DNA from: Alphaproteobacteria bacterium
GTDB lineage: Bacteria; Pseudomonadota; Alphaproteobacteria; Rhodobacterales; Rhodobacteraceae
Direction: 5' to 3'
NCBI GenBank assembly: GCA_003695135.1
Contig: RFIR01000540.1
Location: 1 to 5,661, forward strand
DNA length: 5,661 nt
Part shown: piece by piece, positions 1 through 5,661 of the stretch
Numbering within the stretch: the first letter of the stretch is position 1
Layout: each line of letters opens with the position of its first letter
The notes under the pieces: generated by a model
What the model was told of the DNA's origin: nothing
Database searches by the model: none
What the model saw: only the letters and a program-made list of their open reading frames with translations
Program-made: the position numbers and the translations under genes

Positions 1-467
1 CGATGGCCGACGAGATTCTGCTCGAGAGGCTCGCGGATTATGCTGCAACGCAACAGGATACCGAGATCGATCCGCGCAGGCGGGCCATGCTGGCCAGGGT
101 GATGCCGGCCATGAAGGAGCGCGCGAAGACTCTTGCGGAACTGTTTGACATGGCTGGATTTATCTTGAAAGATCGTCCGATCGAGCCCGACGAAAAAGCC
201 GCCCGTCAGCTGTCGGAAGAGGCGCTGGAAACCCTGTCAAGATTGACTGTGCGGCTGCGGCATGCTAGCTGGAATACAACGGATCTGGAAGCGGAGACGC
301 GCGCATTTGCCGAGGCCGAGGGCCTCAAGCTCGGCAGGGTGGCGCAGCCGCTCCGGGCTGCGCTTACCGGGCGGACCGTCTCGCCGCCCGTATTCGATGT
401 GATGGCCACGCTCGGCCGCGAGGAATGCCTGGCCCGGATCGCCGATGCCGTTGGCAGGGCAGCGTGA
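1..467 (+). CDS. gltX: Glutamyl-tRNA synthetase, C-terminal part (5' end outside window)
   Basis: This is the last 154 codons of a class I aminoacyl-tRNA synthetase that charges tRNA with glutamate in the cytoplasm. The family is usually about 440-490 residues, so roughly two thirds of the gene lies to the left; the Rossmann catalytic domain and its HIGH and KMSKS motifs are not visible. What is visible is the all-helical anticodon-binding domain. Visible residues 111-138 carry the family signature (GRVAQPLRAALTG, then SPPVFDVMATLG), and a helix-rich stretch with WNTTDLE lies around 90-96. The ATG at base 3 is an internal methionine, not the start. The TGA at 465-467 is followed by a 70-base gap and then gltA on the same strand. 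Alphaproteobacteria often carry two GluRS paralogues, one of them for tRNA-Gln, and I cannot tell which this is. The first 300 bases are about 59% GC by hand count, lower than the neighbours. Confidence 0.93.
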   Translation, partial: MADEILLERLADYAATQQDTEIDPRRRAMLARVMPAMKERAKTLAELFDMAGFILKDRPIEPDEKAARQLSEEALETLSRLTVRLRHASWNTTDLEAETRAFAEAEGLKLGRVAQPLRAALTGRTVSPPVFDVMATLGREECLARIADAVGRAA

Positions 468-523
468 GCGTCGGATCAGCCTGTTTTGGACACTGCCTGG
501 CGGGCCCATACCGTCCGGCCACA

Positions 524-530
524 GGGAGGG
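524..530 (+). promoter_or_regulatory. Ribosome binding site of gltA
   Basis: GGGAGGG lies 7 bases before the ATG at 538 and 10 bases before the adjacent in-frame ATG at 541. It decides the gltA start: the reading frame stays open back to an ATG at 445 inside gltX, but that ATG has no comparable purine-rich site and would add 31 residues unlike citrate synthase. Confidence 0.75.
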
Positions 531-537
531 ACTACAG

Positions 538-1845
538 ATGATGGACAGCCCGGCCACCGGTCAACACACGGCAACCCTCACGCTGGACGGCAAGTCGCTG
601 GAGCTGCCGGTGCTCAGCGGCACGATGGGGCCCGATGTCATCGACATCAGGAAGCTCTATTCCGAGCTTGGGGTCTTCACCTTCGACCCCGGCTACACCG
701 CCACCGGCTCCTGCGCCTCGACAATCACCTTCATCGACGGCGACAAGGGCGAGCTTTACTATCGCGGCTATCCCATCGACCAGCTGGCCGAGAGGAGCCA
801 TTATCTGGAGGTGTGCTATCTGCTGCTCTATGGCGAGCTGCCCAATGCCGCCCAGATGGAGGATTTCGAGAACCGGGTGACGCGCCACACCATGCTGCAC
901 GAGCAGATGCAGTATTTCTATCGCGGCTTCCGGCGCGACGCGCATCCCATGGCCATCGTCTGCGGCGTGGTCGGCGCCATGTCGGCCTTCTATCACGACA
1001 GCACCGACATCAACGATCCCTGGCAGCGCGAGGTCGCCTCGATCCGCATGATCGCCAAGCTGCCGACGATCTGCGCCTGGGCATTCAAGTATTCGATCGG
1101 TCAGCCCTTCATCTATCCGCGCAACGATCTCGACTACGCCTCGAACTTCCTGCACATGTGCTTCGCGGTGCCGTCCGAGCCCTATGACGTCGATCCGATC
1201 CTCGCCCGGGCCATGGACCGGATCTTCACCCTGCACGCCGATCACGAACAGAACGCCTCCACCTCCACGGTGCGGCTGGCCGGCTCCTCGCAGGCCAATC
1301 CCTTCGCCTGCATCGCCGCCGGTGTCGCCTGCCTGTGGGGACCGGCCCATGGCGGCGCCAACCAGGCGGCGCTGGAGATGCTGCGCGAGATCGGCACGCC
1401 CGACCGCATCCCCGAATTCATCGCCCGCGCCAAGGACCGCAACGATCCCTTCCGCCTGATGGGCTTCGGCCACCGCGTCTACAAGAGCTACGACCCGCGC
1501 GCCAAGGTGATGCAGGAGACCGCGCGCGAAGTGCTCGACCTTCTGGGCATCGACAACAACCCCACCCTGCAGGTGGCGCGCGAGCTGGAGCGGATCGCGC
1601 TGGAGGACGAGTATTTCATCGACCACCAGCTCTATCCCAATGTCGATTTCTACTCCGGCATCATCCTGGAGGCGATCGGCTTCCCGACCTCGATGTTCAC
1701 GCCGATCTTCGCATTGGCGCGCACCGTCGGCTGGATCGCGCAGTGGAAGGAGATGCTGGAGGATCCGGCCACCCGCATCGGCCGGCCGCGCCAGCTCTAT
1801 GTCGGGGCGAAGGCGCGCGACTATGTCGAGGTGGAAAACCGCTGA
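538..1845 (+). CDS. gltA: Citrate synthase, type II (hexameric class)
   Basis: Condenses oxaloacetate and acetyl-CoA to citrate, the entry step of the TCA cycle, in the cytoplasm. The 435-residue product is close to the usual length of about 427-435. The N-terminal beta-rich segment (about residues 12-41, ATLTLDGK then GPDVIDIRKLY) marks the bacterial type II, NADH-responsive class. The catalytic triad is intact by comparison with the E. coli enzyme: His271 in GPAHGGAN, His312 in GFGHRVYKSYDPRA and Asp370 in LYPNVDFYSG. The LHADHEQNASTST block (232-244) is also present. The start is set by the Shine-Dalgarno at 524-530; ATG 541 is an equally possible start one codon later. The gene follows gltX by 70 bases and could be co-transcribed with it or use a promoter in that gap; I could not identify a convincing one. 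Its last 25 bases overlap the end of lpxB on the opposite strand, which is the odd point. No frameshift or missing residue was seen. Confidence 0.97.
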   Translation: MMDSPATGQHTATLTLDGKSLELPVLSGTMGPDVIDIRKLYSELGVFTFDPGYTATGSCASTITFIDGDKGELYYRGYPIDQLAERSHYLEVCYLLLYGELPNAAQMEDFENRVTRHTMLHEQMQYFYRGFRRDAHPMAIVCGVVGAMSAFYHDSTDINDPWQREVASIRMIAKLPTICAWAFKYSIGQPFIYPRNDLDYASNFLHMCFAVPSEPYDVDPILARAMDRIFTLHADHEQNASTSTVRLAGSSQANPFACIAAGVACLWGPAHGGANQAALEMLREIGTPDRIPEFIARAKDRNDPFRLMGFGHRVYKSYDPRAKVMQETAREVLDLLGIDNNPTLQVARELERIALEDEYFIDHQLYPNVDFYSGIILEAIGFPTSMFTPIFALARTVGWIAQWKEMLEDPATRIGRPRQLYVGAKARDYVEVENR

Positions 1846-3032
1846 TCCGGTCCGGCCGGCCCGTCGAGCGCGCCAAGCACCGCCAGCGCCGCGCGGCGTG
1901 AGGGCGGAACCCCGCCGCGGCCGACCCGTTCCATCGCGAGCTCGAGCGCCGCGATCTGCGCCCGCCTTGCGGGGCCGTCGGTCATGAGCGGCTCCAGCGC
2001 CCCGGCGAGCGCATTCACGGTGGCGTATTCCTGCAGGAATTCCGGCACGTCGCCCCCGCCGGTCAGCAGGTTGACCAGATTGGCGGTGTTCACCTTCACC
2101 ACATGGCGCACGATCAGCGAGGTGAGGGGATTGACCCGGTAGGCGGCCACCATCGGGCAGCCCATGGCGGCCAGCTCCAGCACCACGGTGCCGGAGGCCG
2201 CCAGCGCCGCATCGGCCGCAGCAAGGGCTGTCAGCTTGCGCCGCTCGGCCTGCGCGGCCGGCATCCCCCGCGGGTCGAGAACATGCACCGGGACCAGCCA
2301 TCCGCGCACCGCCCCGGCGAGTTCCGCGGCGACGGAGGGGGCCGCGGGCAGCACCACGGACAGGCCGGGATGGCGTTCGGCCAGCCGCGCCACGGTTGCG
2401 GCAAAGAGCGGCAGCAGGCGGCGCAGCTCGCCCGAACGGCTGCCGGGAAGGACAGCGAGCAGCGGCCCGCACGCGCCAATCTCTGCCCGCAGGCGGCCGA
2501 TCTCCTCCTCGCCGGGGCGCGCAAGCTCGGCGGCCGGATGGCCGACGAAATCGCAGCCCATGCCGGCCGCGGTCATGTAGGGCGGCTCGAAGGGCAGCAG
2601 CGCCAGCACATGATCGACATGGGCGGCCATGGCCTTCGCCCGCCCCGGCCGCCAGGCCCAGACCGAGGGCGCGACGTAATGGATGACCGGCATGTCGGGC
2701 CGCGCCCGCTTGACCCGCCGTGCCACGCGCAGCGAGAAATCGGGCGAATCGATTGTGATCAGCGCATCGGCGCCCGAGGCGATGGCGGCGTCGGCGGTCT
2801 GGCGGATCCGGCCCAGGATGCGCCGCAGACGCGGCAGCACCTCGACCAGCCCCATCACCGCAAGCTCCGAGAAGTCGAAGAGCGGATCGAGCCCCTCGGC
2901 CTGCATCAGCGGCCCGCCGAGACCGGCGAATGAGGTGCCGGGCCGTTCGGCAACCAGTGCCGCCATCAGCGCCGCGCCGAGCCGGTCGCCGGAGGGCTCG
3001 CCCGCCACCAGGAAGAGGCGCGGCGCGCTCAC
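1821..3032 (-). CDS. lpxB: Lipid-A-disaccharide synthase
   Basis: Membrane-associated GT19 glycosyltransferase that joins UDP-2,3-diacylglucosamine and lipid X into the tetraacyl disaccharide 1-phosphate, lipid A step 5. The 403-residue product is slightly longer than the E. coli enzyme (382). Visible motifs are GEPSGD (11-16), IDSPDF (94-99, with Asp98 corresponding to the essential E. coli Asp98), YVAPSVWAWRPGR (119-131), PGSR (196-199), ASGTVVLE (279-286) and KVNTANLVNLL (313-323), which holds the conserved Asn near 315. The start is GTG (minus strand 3032-3030), placed by the N-terminal family motif. A GAGGG run abuts this GTG with no spacer, too close for a normal ribosome site. The start overlaps the lpxI stop in a GTGA, so translational coupling is likely. 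The stop, TAG at 1823-1821, lies inside the end of gltA; the last residues, about DQRFSTST, are read from the antisense of gltA codons. It is the last gene of the minus-strand operon in this window. Confidence 0.96.
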   Translation of the reverse strand: MSAPRLFLVAGEPSGDRLGAALMAALVAERPGTSFAGLGGPLMQAEGLDPLFDFSELAVMGLVEVLPRLRRILGRIRQTADAAIASGADALITIDSPDFSLRVARRVKRARPDMPVIHYVAPSVWAWRPGRAKAMAAHVDHVLALLPFEPPYMTAAGMGCDFVGHPAAELARPGEEEIGRLRAEIGACGPLLAVLPGSRSGELRRLLPLFAATVARLAERHPGLSVVLPAAPSVAAELAGAVRGWLVPVHVLDPRGMPAAQAERRKLTALAAADAALAASGTVVLELAAMGCPMVAAYRVNPLTSLIVRHVVKVNTANLVNLLTGGGDVPEFLQEYATVNALAGALEPLMTDGPARRAQIAALELAMERVGRGGVPPSRRAALAVLGALDGPAGPDQRFSTST

Positions 3033-3874
3033 CCCTCGGCGCGGCGGCCCCAGAGAAACAGCCCCTCCTCGTCTGCCGCGGCCACCGTCTCCTCCAGCCC
3101 CAGAATCAGCACGCCGCCGGCCTGCACCGCAACCCCGGAGAGCCCTGCCCGCGCGGCCCGGCGCAGCGTCTCCGGCCCGATCGCCGGCAGATCGACCCGC
3201 CAGTCCTGCCCCGGCTTGGGCGCCTTGAGCAGGACGCCGCGCCCGCCGCCGGGATCATGCGCGAAGCCCGCGCGGGTGGCGGCGACGAAATCGATCAGCG
3301 CGTCGGTGCCCTGCACCGTCTCCAGCCCCAGGCAGATGCCCTGCGCCACCACCGCGGCCTGGCCGACATCGAGCGCGCCGATCCCGGCCACCAGCCCGGC
3401 CGCGCGGGCGGCATCGCTGCGGTCCTCCTCCGACGGCTTGACCCGGCTGGGCACGCCCTCGGCGGCCAGCAGCCCCTCCAGATAGGCATGCGGTGCGGTG
3501 ACCGAGAAGCCCTCGGCCTCGAACACCGAGGCGAGAGAGCGCAAGAGCGCATCGTCGCCCTGCCGCAGCATCGGCAGGATGCGGGTGGCCAGCCTGAGTG
3601 CGGTGAGATCGAAATGCAACGGGCGCAGCCGCGGCCGCTGCATGCCGCCGGCAAAGGTCACCTCGGTGCAGCCCGCCTTGCGCAGTTCCGAAAACAGCCG
3701 TCCGGGCTTCTCGAAAGGCAGGCGCAGCCGGGGATGGGCCTCGGCCCAGCTGCCTACCGGCACCCCCTCGAATTCCACCACCAGCCGCTCGGCACCCTCC
3801 GCCGCGCGCGCCTCGGCGATCATGCGGGGCAGGACGCCGCTTCCGGCGATGATGGCGAGCGATCCGTCGGACAT
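3029..3874 (-). CDS. lpxI: UDP-2,3-diacylglucosamine pyrophosphatase, LpxI type
   Basis: Hydrolyses UDP-2,3-diacylglucosamine to lipid X plus UMP, lipid A step 4. LpxI (formerly DUF1009) is the non-orthologous replacement of LpxH, known from Caulobacter and typical of alphaproteobacteria. The 281-residue length fits the family. Conserved stretches include the N-terminal AIIAGSGVLPRMIA (7-20), FAGGMQRPRLRPL (74-86), VVAQGICLGLETVQGTDALI (175-194) and the C-terminal KAPKPGQDWRVDLPAIG (217-233). A catalytic Asp is reported at 225 in Caulobacter LpxI; Asp224 or Asp228 here is the likely counterpart, but I could not align them. The ATG at 3874-3872 begins three bases after the lpxA stop (TGA CCC ATG) and has no visible Shine-Dalgarno, which suggests re-initiation by ribosomes finishing lpxA. 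The stop overlaps the lpxB start. Its position between lpxA and lpxB supports the assignment independently of motif recall. Confidence 0.93.
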   Translation of the reverse strand: MSDGSLAIIAGSGVLPRMIAEARAAEGAERLVVEFEGVPVGSWAEAHPRLRLPFEKPGRLFSELRKAGCTEVTFAGGMQRPRLRPLHFDLTALRLATRILPMLRQGDDALLRSLASVFEAEGFSVTAPHAYLEGLLAAEGVPSRVKPSEEDRSDAARAAGLVAGIGALDVGQAAVVAQGICLGLETVQGTDALIDFVAATRAGFAHDPGGGRGVLLKAPKPGQDWRVDLPAIGPETLRRAARAGLSGVAVQAGGVLILGLEETVAAADEEGLFLWGRRAEG

Positions 3875-3877
3875 GGG

Positions 3878-4669
3878 TCAGGGCGTGCAGAAGGAGCGGT
3901 TGGTCCCGGAAAGGATGAAATCGGTGATCTCGGCGACATAGGCATTGCCGGGGTGGGATTCACGCACGCTGCGCGCCGCCTCGGCCAGCGGCCGCGCGCC
4001 GGAAAAGATCTCGCGATAGGCCGCGCGCAGCTCGCGCAGGATCTCGCGCGACAGGCCGCGGCGTTTGAGCCCGACCAGGTTGAGCCCCTGCAGGCGGGCC
4101 CGGTCCCCGAAGACGAGACCGTGGGGGATGACGTCCTTTTCGACCCCGGTCACGCCGCCGACCATGGCGCCGGCGCCGATGCGGCAGAACTGGTGCACCG
4201 CCGACAGCCCGCCGAGGATGGCGCCGTCGCCCAGCACCACATGGCCCGCCAGGGTGGCGTTGTTGGCCAGGATCACGCCATTGCCGATCACGCAGTCATG
4301 GGCGATATGGGCGCCGACCATGAACAGCCCGTCATCGCCGATACTGGTCAGCCCGCGATCCTGCACCGTGCCCGGGCTCATGGTCACGCTTTCGCGGATC
4401 ATGTTGCGCGCGCCGATCTCCAGCCGCGTCGGCTCGCCGCGATATTTCAGGTCCTGCGGCTGGTGGCCGAGCGAGGCGAAGGGCCAGACGGTGGTGTTCT
4501 CGCCGATGCTGGTGCGGCCGGTGACCACGACATGCGATTTCAGCTCGACCCCGGCGCCCAGCCGCACCTCCGGCCCGATCAGGCAGAAGGGACCGATCCG
4601 GCAGCCCGGCCCGATCTCCGCCCCCGGCTCGACGATGGCGGTGGGATGGATCGAGGTCTCGGCGCGCAC
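3878..4669 (-). CDS. lpxA: UDP-N-acetylglucosamine O-acyltransferase (lipid A step 1)
   Basis: Transfers an R-3-hydroxyacyl chain from ACP to O-3 of UDP-GlcNAc, the reversible first step of lipid A synthesis; a cytoplasmic homotrimer. The 263-residue length matches E. coli LpxA (262). Hexapeptide repeats of the left-handed beta-helix fill about residues 5-185 (for example IGPGCRIGPFCLIGPEVRLG), followed by the helical C-terminal domain starting at GLKRRG (200-205). The catalytic base is His124 in AHIAHDC (E. coli His125), with His121, Asp125 and His159 of AVHQFC also conserved. Gly172 matches E. coli Gly173, the acyl-length ruler position. Ser98-Pro99 replaces the E. coli His99-Arg100 pair, and Arg190 takes the place of His191. 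The start is GTG, 4 bases after the fabZ stop, with GAGAAGGG (minus strand 4685-4678) at an 8-base spacing. It sits directly behind fabZ, which draws on the same 3-hydroxyacyl-ACP pool. Confidence 0.96.
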   Translation of the reverse strand: MRAETSIHPTAIVEPGAEIGPGCRIGPFCLIGPEVRLGAGVELKSHVVVTGRTSIGENTTVWPFASLGHQPQDLKYRGEPTRLEIGARNMIRESVTMSPGTVQDRGLTSIGDDGLFMVGAHIAHDCVIGNGVILANNATLAGHVVLGDGAILGGLSAVHQFCRIGAGAMVGGVTGVEKDVIPHGLVFGDRARLQGLNLVGLKRRGLSREILRELRAAYREIFSGARPLAEAARSVRESHPGNAYVAEITDFILSGTNRSFCTP

Positions 4670-4673
4670 CGCC

Positions 4674-5171
4674 TCAGCCCTTCTCGCGCGCCTCTTCGGG
4701 CGAGACGATCATCGCGGCATATTCGGCCTCGGCGACCAGCGTGCCGTCGACATGCGCCTCACCCCAGAACTTCCAGATCTTGCCGCGCCCGCGCAGCACC
4801 CTGACATGCAGCTCCAGCCGGTCGCCGGGCAGCACGGTCTTGCGGAACCGCGCCTTGTCGAGGGTCATGAAATAGACCAGGAGCCCCTGACCCTCGACCC
4901 CGAGCGTATCGACCACCAGCACGGCCGAGGTCTGGGCCATCGCCTCGACGATCAGCACCCCCGGCATCACCGGCCAGCCGGGAAAGTGGCCCTGGAAATG
5001 CGGCTCGTTGATGGTGACGTTCTTGATGCCGACAGCGCTTTCGCCCTTGCGGATGTCGCGCACCGCGTCGATCAAAAGGAACGGATAGCGATGGGGGATC
5101 ATGCGCATGATCCGTTCCAGATCCGCTCTGCCGACCGCGTCGCCCGCCATCTGCGCCTTTCCCTCGTCCAT
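4674..5171 (-). CDS. fabZ: 3-hydroxyacyl-[acyl-carrier-protein] dehydratase FabZ
   Basis: Dehydrates (3R)-hydroxyacyl-ACP to trans-2-enoyl-ACP in each cycle of type II fatty acid synthesis, cytoplasmic. The hot-dog fold signature is clear: IPHRYPFLLID (25-35), then FQGHFPGWPVMPGVLIVEAMAQ spread over 59-80, with catalytic His62 and Glu76 at the expected 14-residue separation. The 165 residues are a little over the usual 140-155 because of an N-terminal extension of about 15 residues before ADLERIMRMIPHR. Met8 is an alternative start that would give 158 residues. I kept the ATG at 5171 because of a strong ribosome site 8 bases before it. It is preceded by 82 bases after ompH and followed by lpxA after 4 bases. 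Placement beside lpxA balances flow of 3-hydroxyacyl-ACP between phospholipid and lipid A. Confidence 0.96.
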   Translation of the reverse strand: MDEGKAQMAGDAVGRADLERIMRMIPHRYPFLLIDAVRDIRKGESAVGIKNVTINEPHFQGHFPGWPVMPGVLIVEAMAQTSAVLVVDTLGVEGQGLLVYFMTLDKARFRKTVLPGDRLELHVRVLRGRGKIWKFWGEAHVDGTLVAEAEYAAMIVSPEEAREKG

Positions 5172-5179
5172 CGCTCCTA

Positions 5180-5185
5180 CCTCCC
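5180..5185 (-). promoter_or_regulatory. Ribosome binding site of fabZ
   Basis: On the minus strand this reads GGGAGG with an 8-base spacer to the ATG at 5171-5169. A second purine run, AGGAG, lies closer but only 2 bases from the ATG. This site favours the longer FabZ form over the start at Met8. Confidence 0.7.
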
Positions 5186-5217
5186 GACCGCCCGCGGGAT
5201 GCTGGCTTGCCCAACCG

Positions 5218-5245
5218 GGGCGGCGGCGTCAAGTCCGCGCCGCCC
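5218..5245 (-). other. Inverted repeat in the ompH-fabZ gap
   Basis: GGGCGGCG and CGCCGCCC are perfect 8-base complements at 5218-5225 and 5238-5245, separated by 12 bases. They lie within the 82-base gap, 8 bases downstream of the ompH stop. The transcript could form a GC-only hairpin there. No U-tract follows, so it is not a standard factor-independent terminator; mRNA stabilisation or partial attenuation is possible. In DNA this GC-rich a chance repeat is also plausible. Confidence 0.3.
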
Positions 5246-5253
5246 GCACCGGC

Positions 5254-5661
5254 CTACTGGTCGCCGCTCTCGGGATTGTTTTCCCGGTAGATCTCGTCCA
5301 TGCGCGCGATGACCTCGCCGGTCAGGTCGAGACTGGGATCGGCCAGAAGCACCGCCCGCCCGTCCAGCACCACGCTGGCACCGAAGCGCTGCATGACCTC
5401 GACGATCACCGGCCGCAGCGAATCGAGGAACCGCTGGCGCTTCTGCTCCATGGAGCGCTGGACGGCCAGTGCCTTCTCCTCCTGCGCCTTGCGCGCCGCG
5501 CGAACCTTGGTGTCGAAGGCCTCGGCCAGGCGCGCGAACTCCTCCCGCGCCAGCGACCCGCGCCGTTCGGCCAGCTCGCGCTCCTCCGCCTCCAGCGCGC
5601 GCTCGATCTGCTTCCGCTCCTCGACGAGGCGGTTGCGCATGGCCTCCTCCTCGGCCCGCAA
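5254..5661 (-). CDS. OmpH/Skp-family periplasmic chaperone, C-terminal part (5' end outside window)
   Basis: Members of this family bind unfolded outer-membrane proteins in the periplasm and keep them soluble on the way to the BAM complex. The 135 visible residues are the C-terminal portion. Residues 1 to about 78 are a highly charged, Ala/Glu/Arg-rich helix suited to the long coiled-coil arms of Skp. Residues 81-125 (SLRPVIVEVMQRFGASVVLD, then a DPSLDLTGEVIARMDEIY stretch) match the family's C-terminal body segment. The frame is open to the window edge, so the signal peptide and true start lie to the right; the TTG at 5661-5659 should not be taken as the start. Family members usually have about 160-220 residues. 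The stop is TAG at 5256-5254. The neighbouring fabZ-lpxA order fits the well-known bamA-skp-fabZ-lpxA arrangement, so bamA is probably just upstream. The family call rests partly on this context; skp/ompH would be the symbol if confirmed. Confidence 0.85.
   Translation of the reverse strand: MRAEEEAMRNRLVEERKQIERALEAEERELAERRGSLAREEFARLAEAFDTKVRAARKAQEEKALAVQRSMEQKRQRFLDSLRPVIVEVMQRFGASVVLDGRAVLLADPSLDLTGEVIARMDEIYRENNPESGDQ

Noticed and set aside
486..512. Possible gltA promoter: TTGGAC at 486-491 and CATACC at 507-512
   Set aside because: The spacer is 15 bases and the -10 match is only three of six positions. Not strong enough to annotate, although a gltA promoter in this 70-base gap is plausible.
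445..537. Upstream in-frame extension of gltA starting inside gltX
   Set aside because: The extra 31 residues do not resemble citrate synthase, there is no ribosome site at 445, and a strong one sits before 538.
1851..1861. GC-rich palindrome GGCCGGCC just past the gltA stop, as a terminator
   Set aside because: It has no loop or T-tract, lies within lpxB coding sequence, and such palindromes are expected by chance at this GC content.
532..2472. A 646-codon open frame on the minus strand, antisense to gltA and running into lpxB
   Set aside because: It overlaps two well-supported genes. Its translation is Arg/Gly/Ala-rich without recognisable domains. Long antisense frames arise naturally where G/C-rich third positions suppress stop codons.
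2930..4804. A 624-codon open frame on the plus strand, antisense to the lpxB-lpxI-lpxA-fabZ region
   Set aside because: It spans four real genes on the other strand and reads as a low-complexity Arg/Pro/Gln/His/Gly mixture with no motif. Explained by GC-driven lack of stops.
5195..5235. TTGACG on the minus strand in the ompH-fabZ gap as a -35 box for a fabZ promoter
   Set aside because: No acceptable -10 sequence lies 16-18 bases downstream, and the hexamer falls within the loop and arm of the inverted repeat.
4065..5312. A 415-codon plus-strand open frame across lpxA, fabZ and the ompH end
   Set aside because: It is the shadow of three conserved genes, with no family-like segments and no matching ribosome site.

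Overview
The window looks like ordinary chromosomal DNA from a high-GC alphaproteobacterium, most likely Rhodobacterales or a close relative. The evidence is the gene order, LpxI as the UDP-2,3-diacylglucosamine hydrolase, a hexameric-type citrate synthase beside lpxB, and GC of about 73-77% in the three 60-base lines I counted by hand within the gltA, lpxB and lpxA coding regions. The family assignment is inference, because I had no database search.

Left part (1-1845, + strand): the 3' end of gltX (glutamyl-tRNA synthetase, anticodon-binding domain) is followed after 70 bases by a complete gltA (type II citrate synthase, 435 residues, good Shine-Dalgarno at 524-530). Right part (1821-5661, - strand): the end of an envelope-biogenesis operon reading right to left, namely ompH/skp (N-terminus beyond the window), fabZ, lpxA, lpxI and lpxB. 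The two blocks converge, and the last 25 bases of gltA and lpxB overlap. From fabZ onward the operon is very tightly packed: fabZ to lpxA 4 bases, lpxA to lpxI 3 bases, lpxI to lpxB a 4-base GTGA overlap. The only sizeable gap is 82 bases between ompH and fabZ.

Functionally the minus-strand operon is coherent. OmpH/Skp chaperones unfolded outer-membrane proteins. FabZ dehydrates 3-hydroxyacyl-ACP and so competes with LpxA for the same kind of substrate. LpxA, LpxI and LpxB catalyse steps 1, 4 and 5 of lipid A assembly. lpxC and lpxD (steps 2 and 3) are not in the window. The converging genes belong to tRNA charging and the TCA cycle and have no obvious role in lipid A.

No mobile element, CRISPR array, RNA gene, riboswitch or convincing factor-independent terminator was found, and there is no gene-free stretch above 300 bases. 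I do not see an undescribed system. The points worth a second look are the convergent coding overlap, residue differences in LpxA, the absence of lpxD at its frequent position, the missing Shine-Dalgarno at lpxI, and the lower GC of the gltX fragment.
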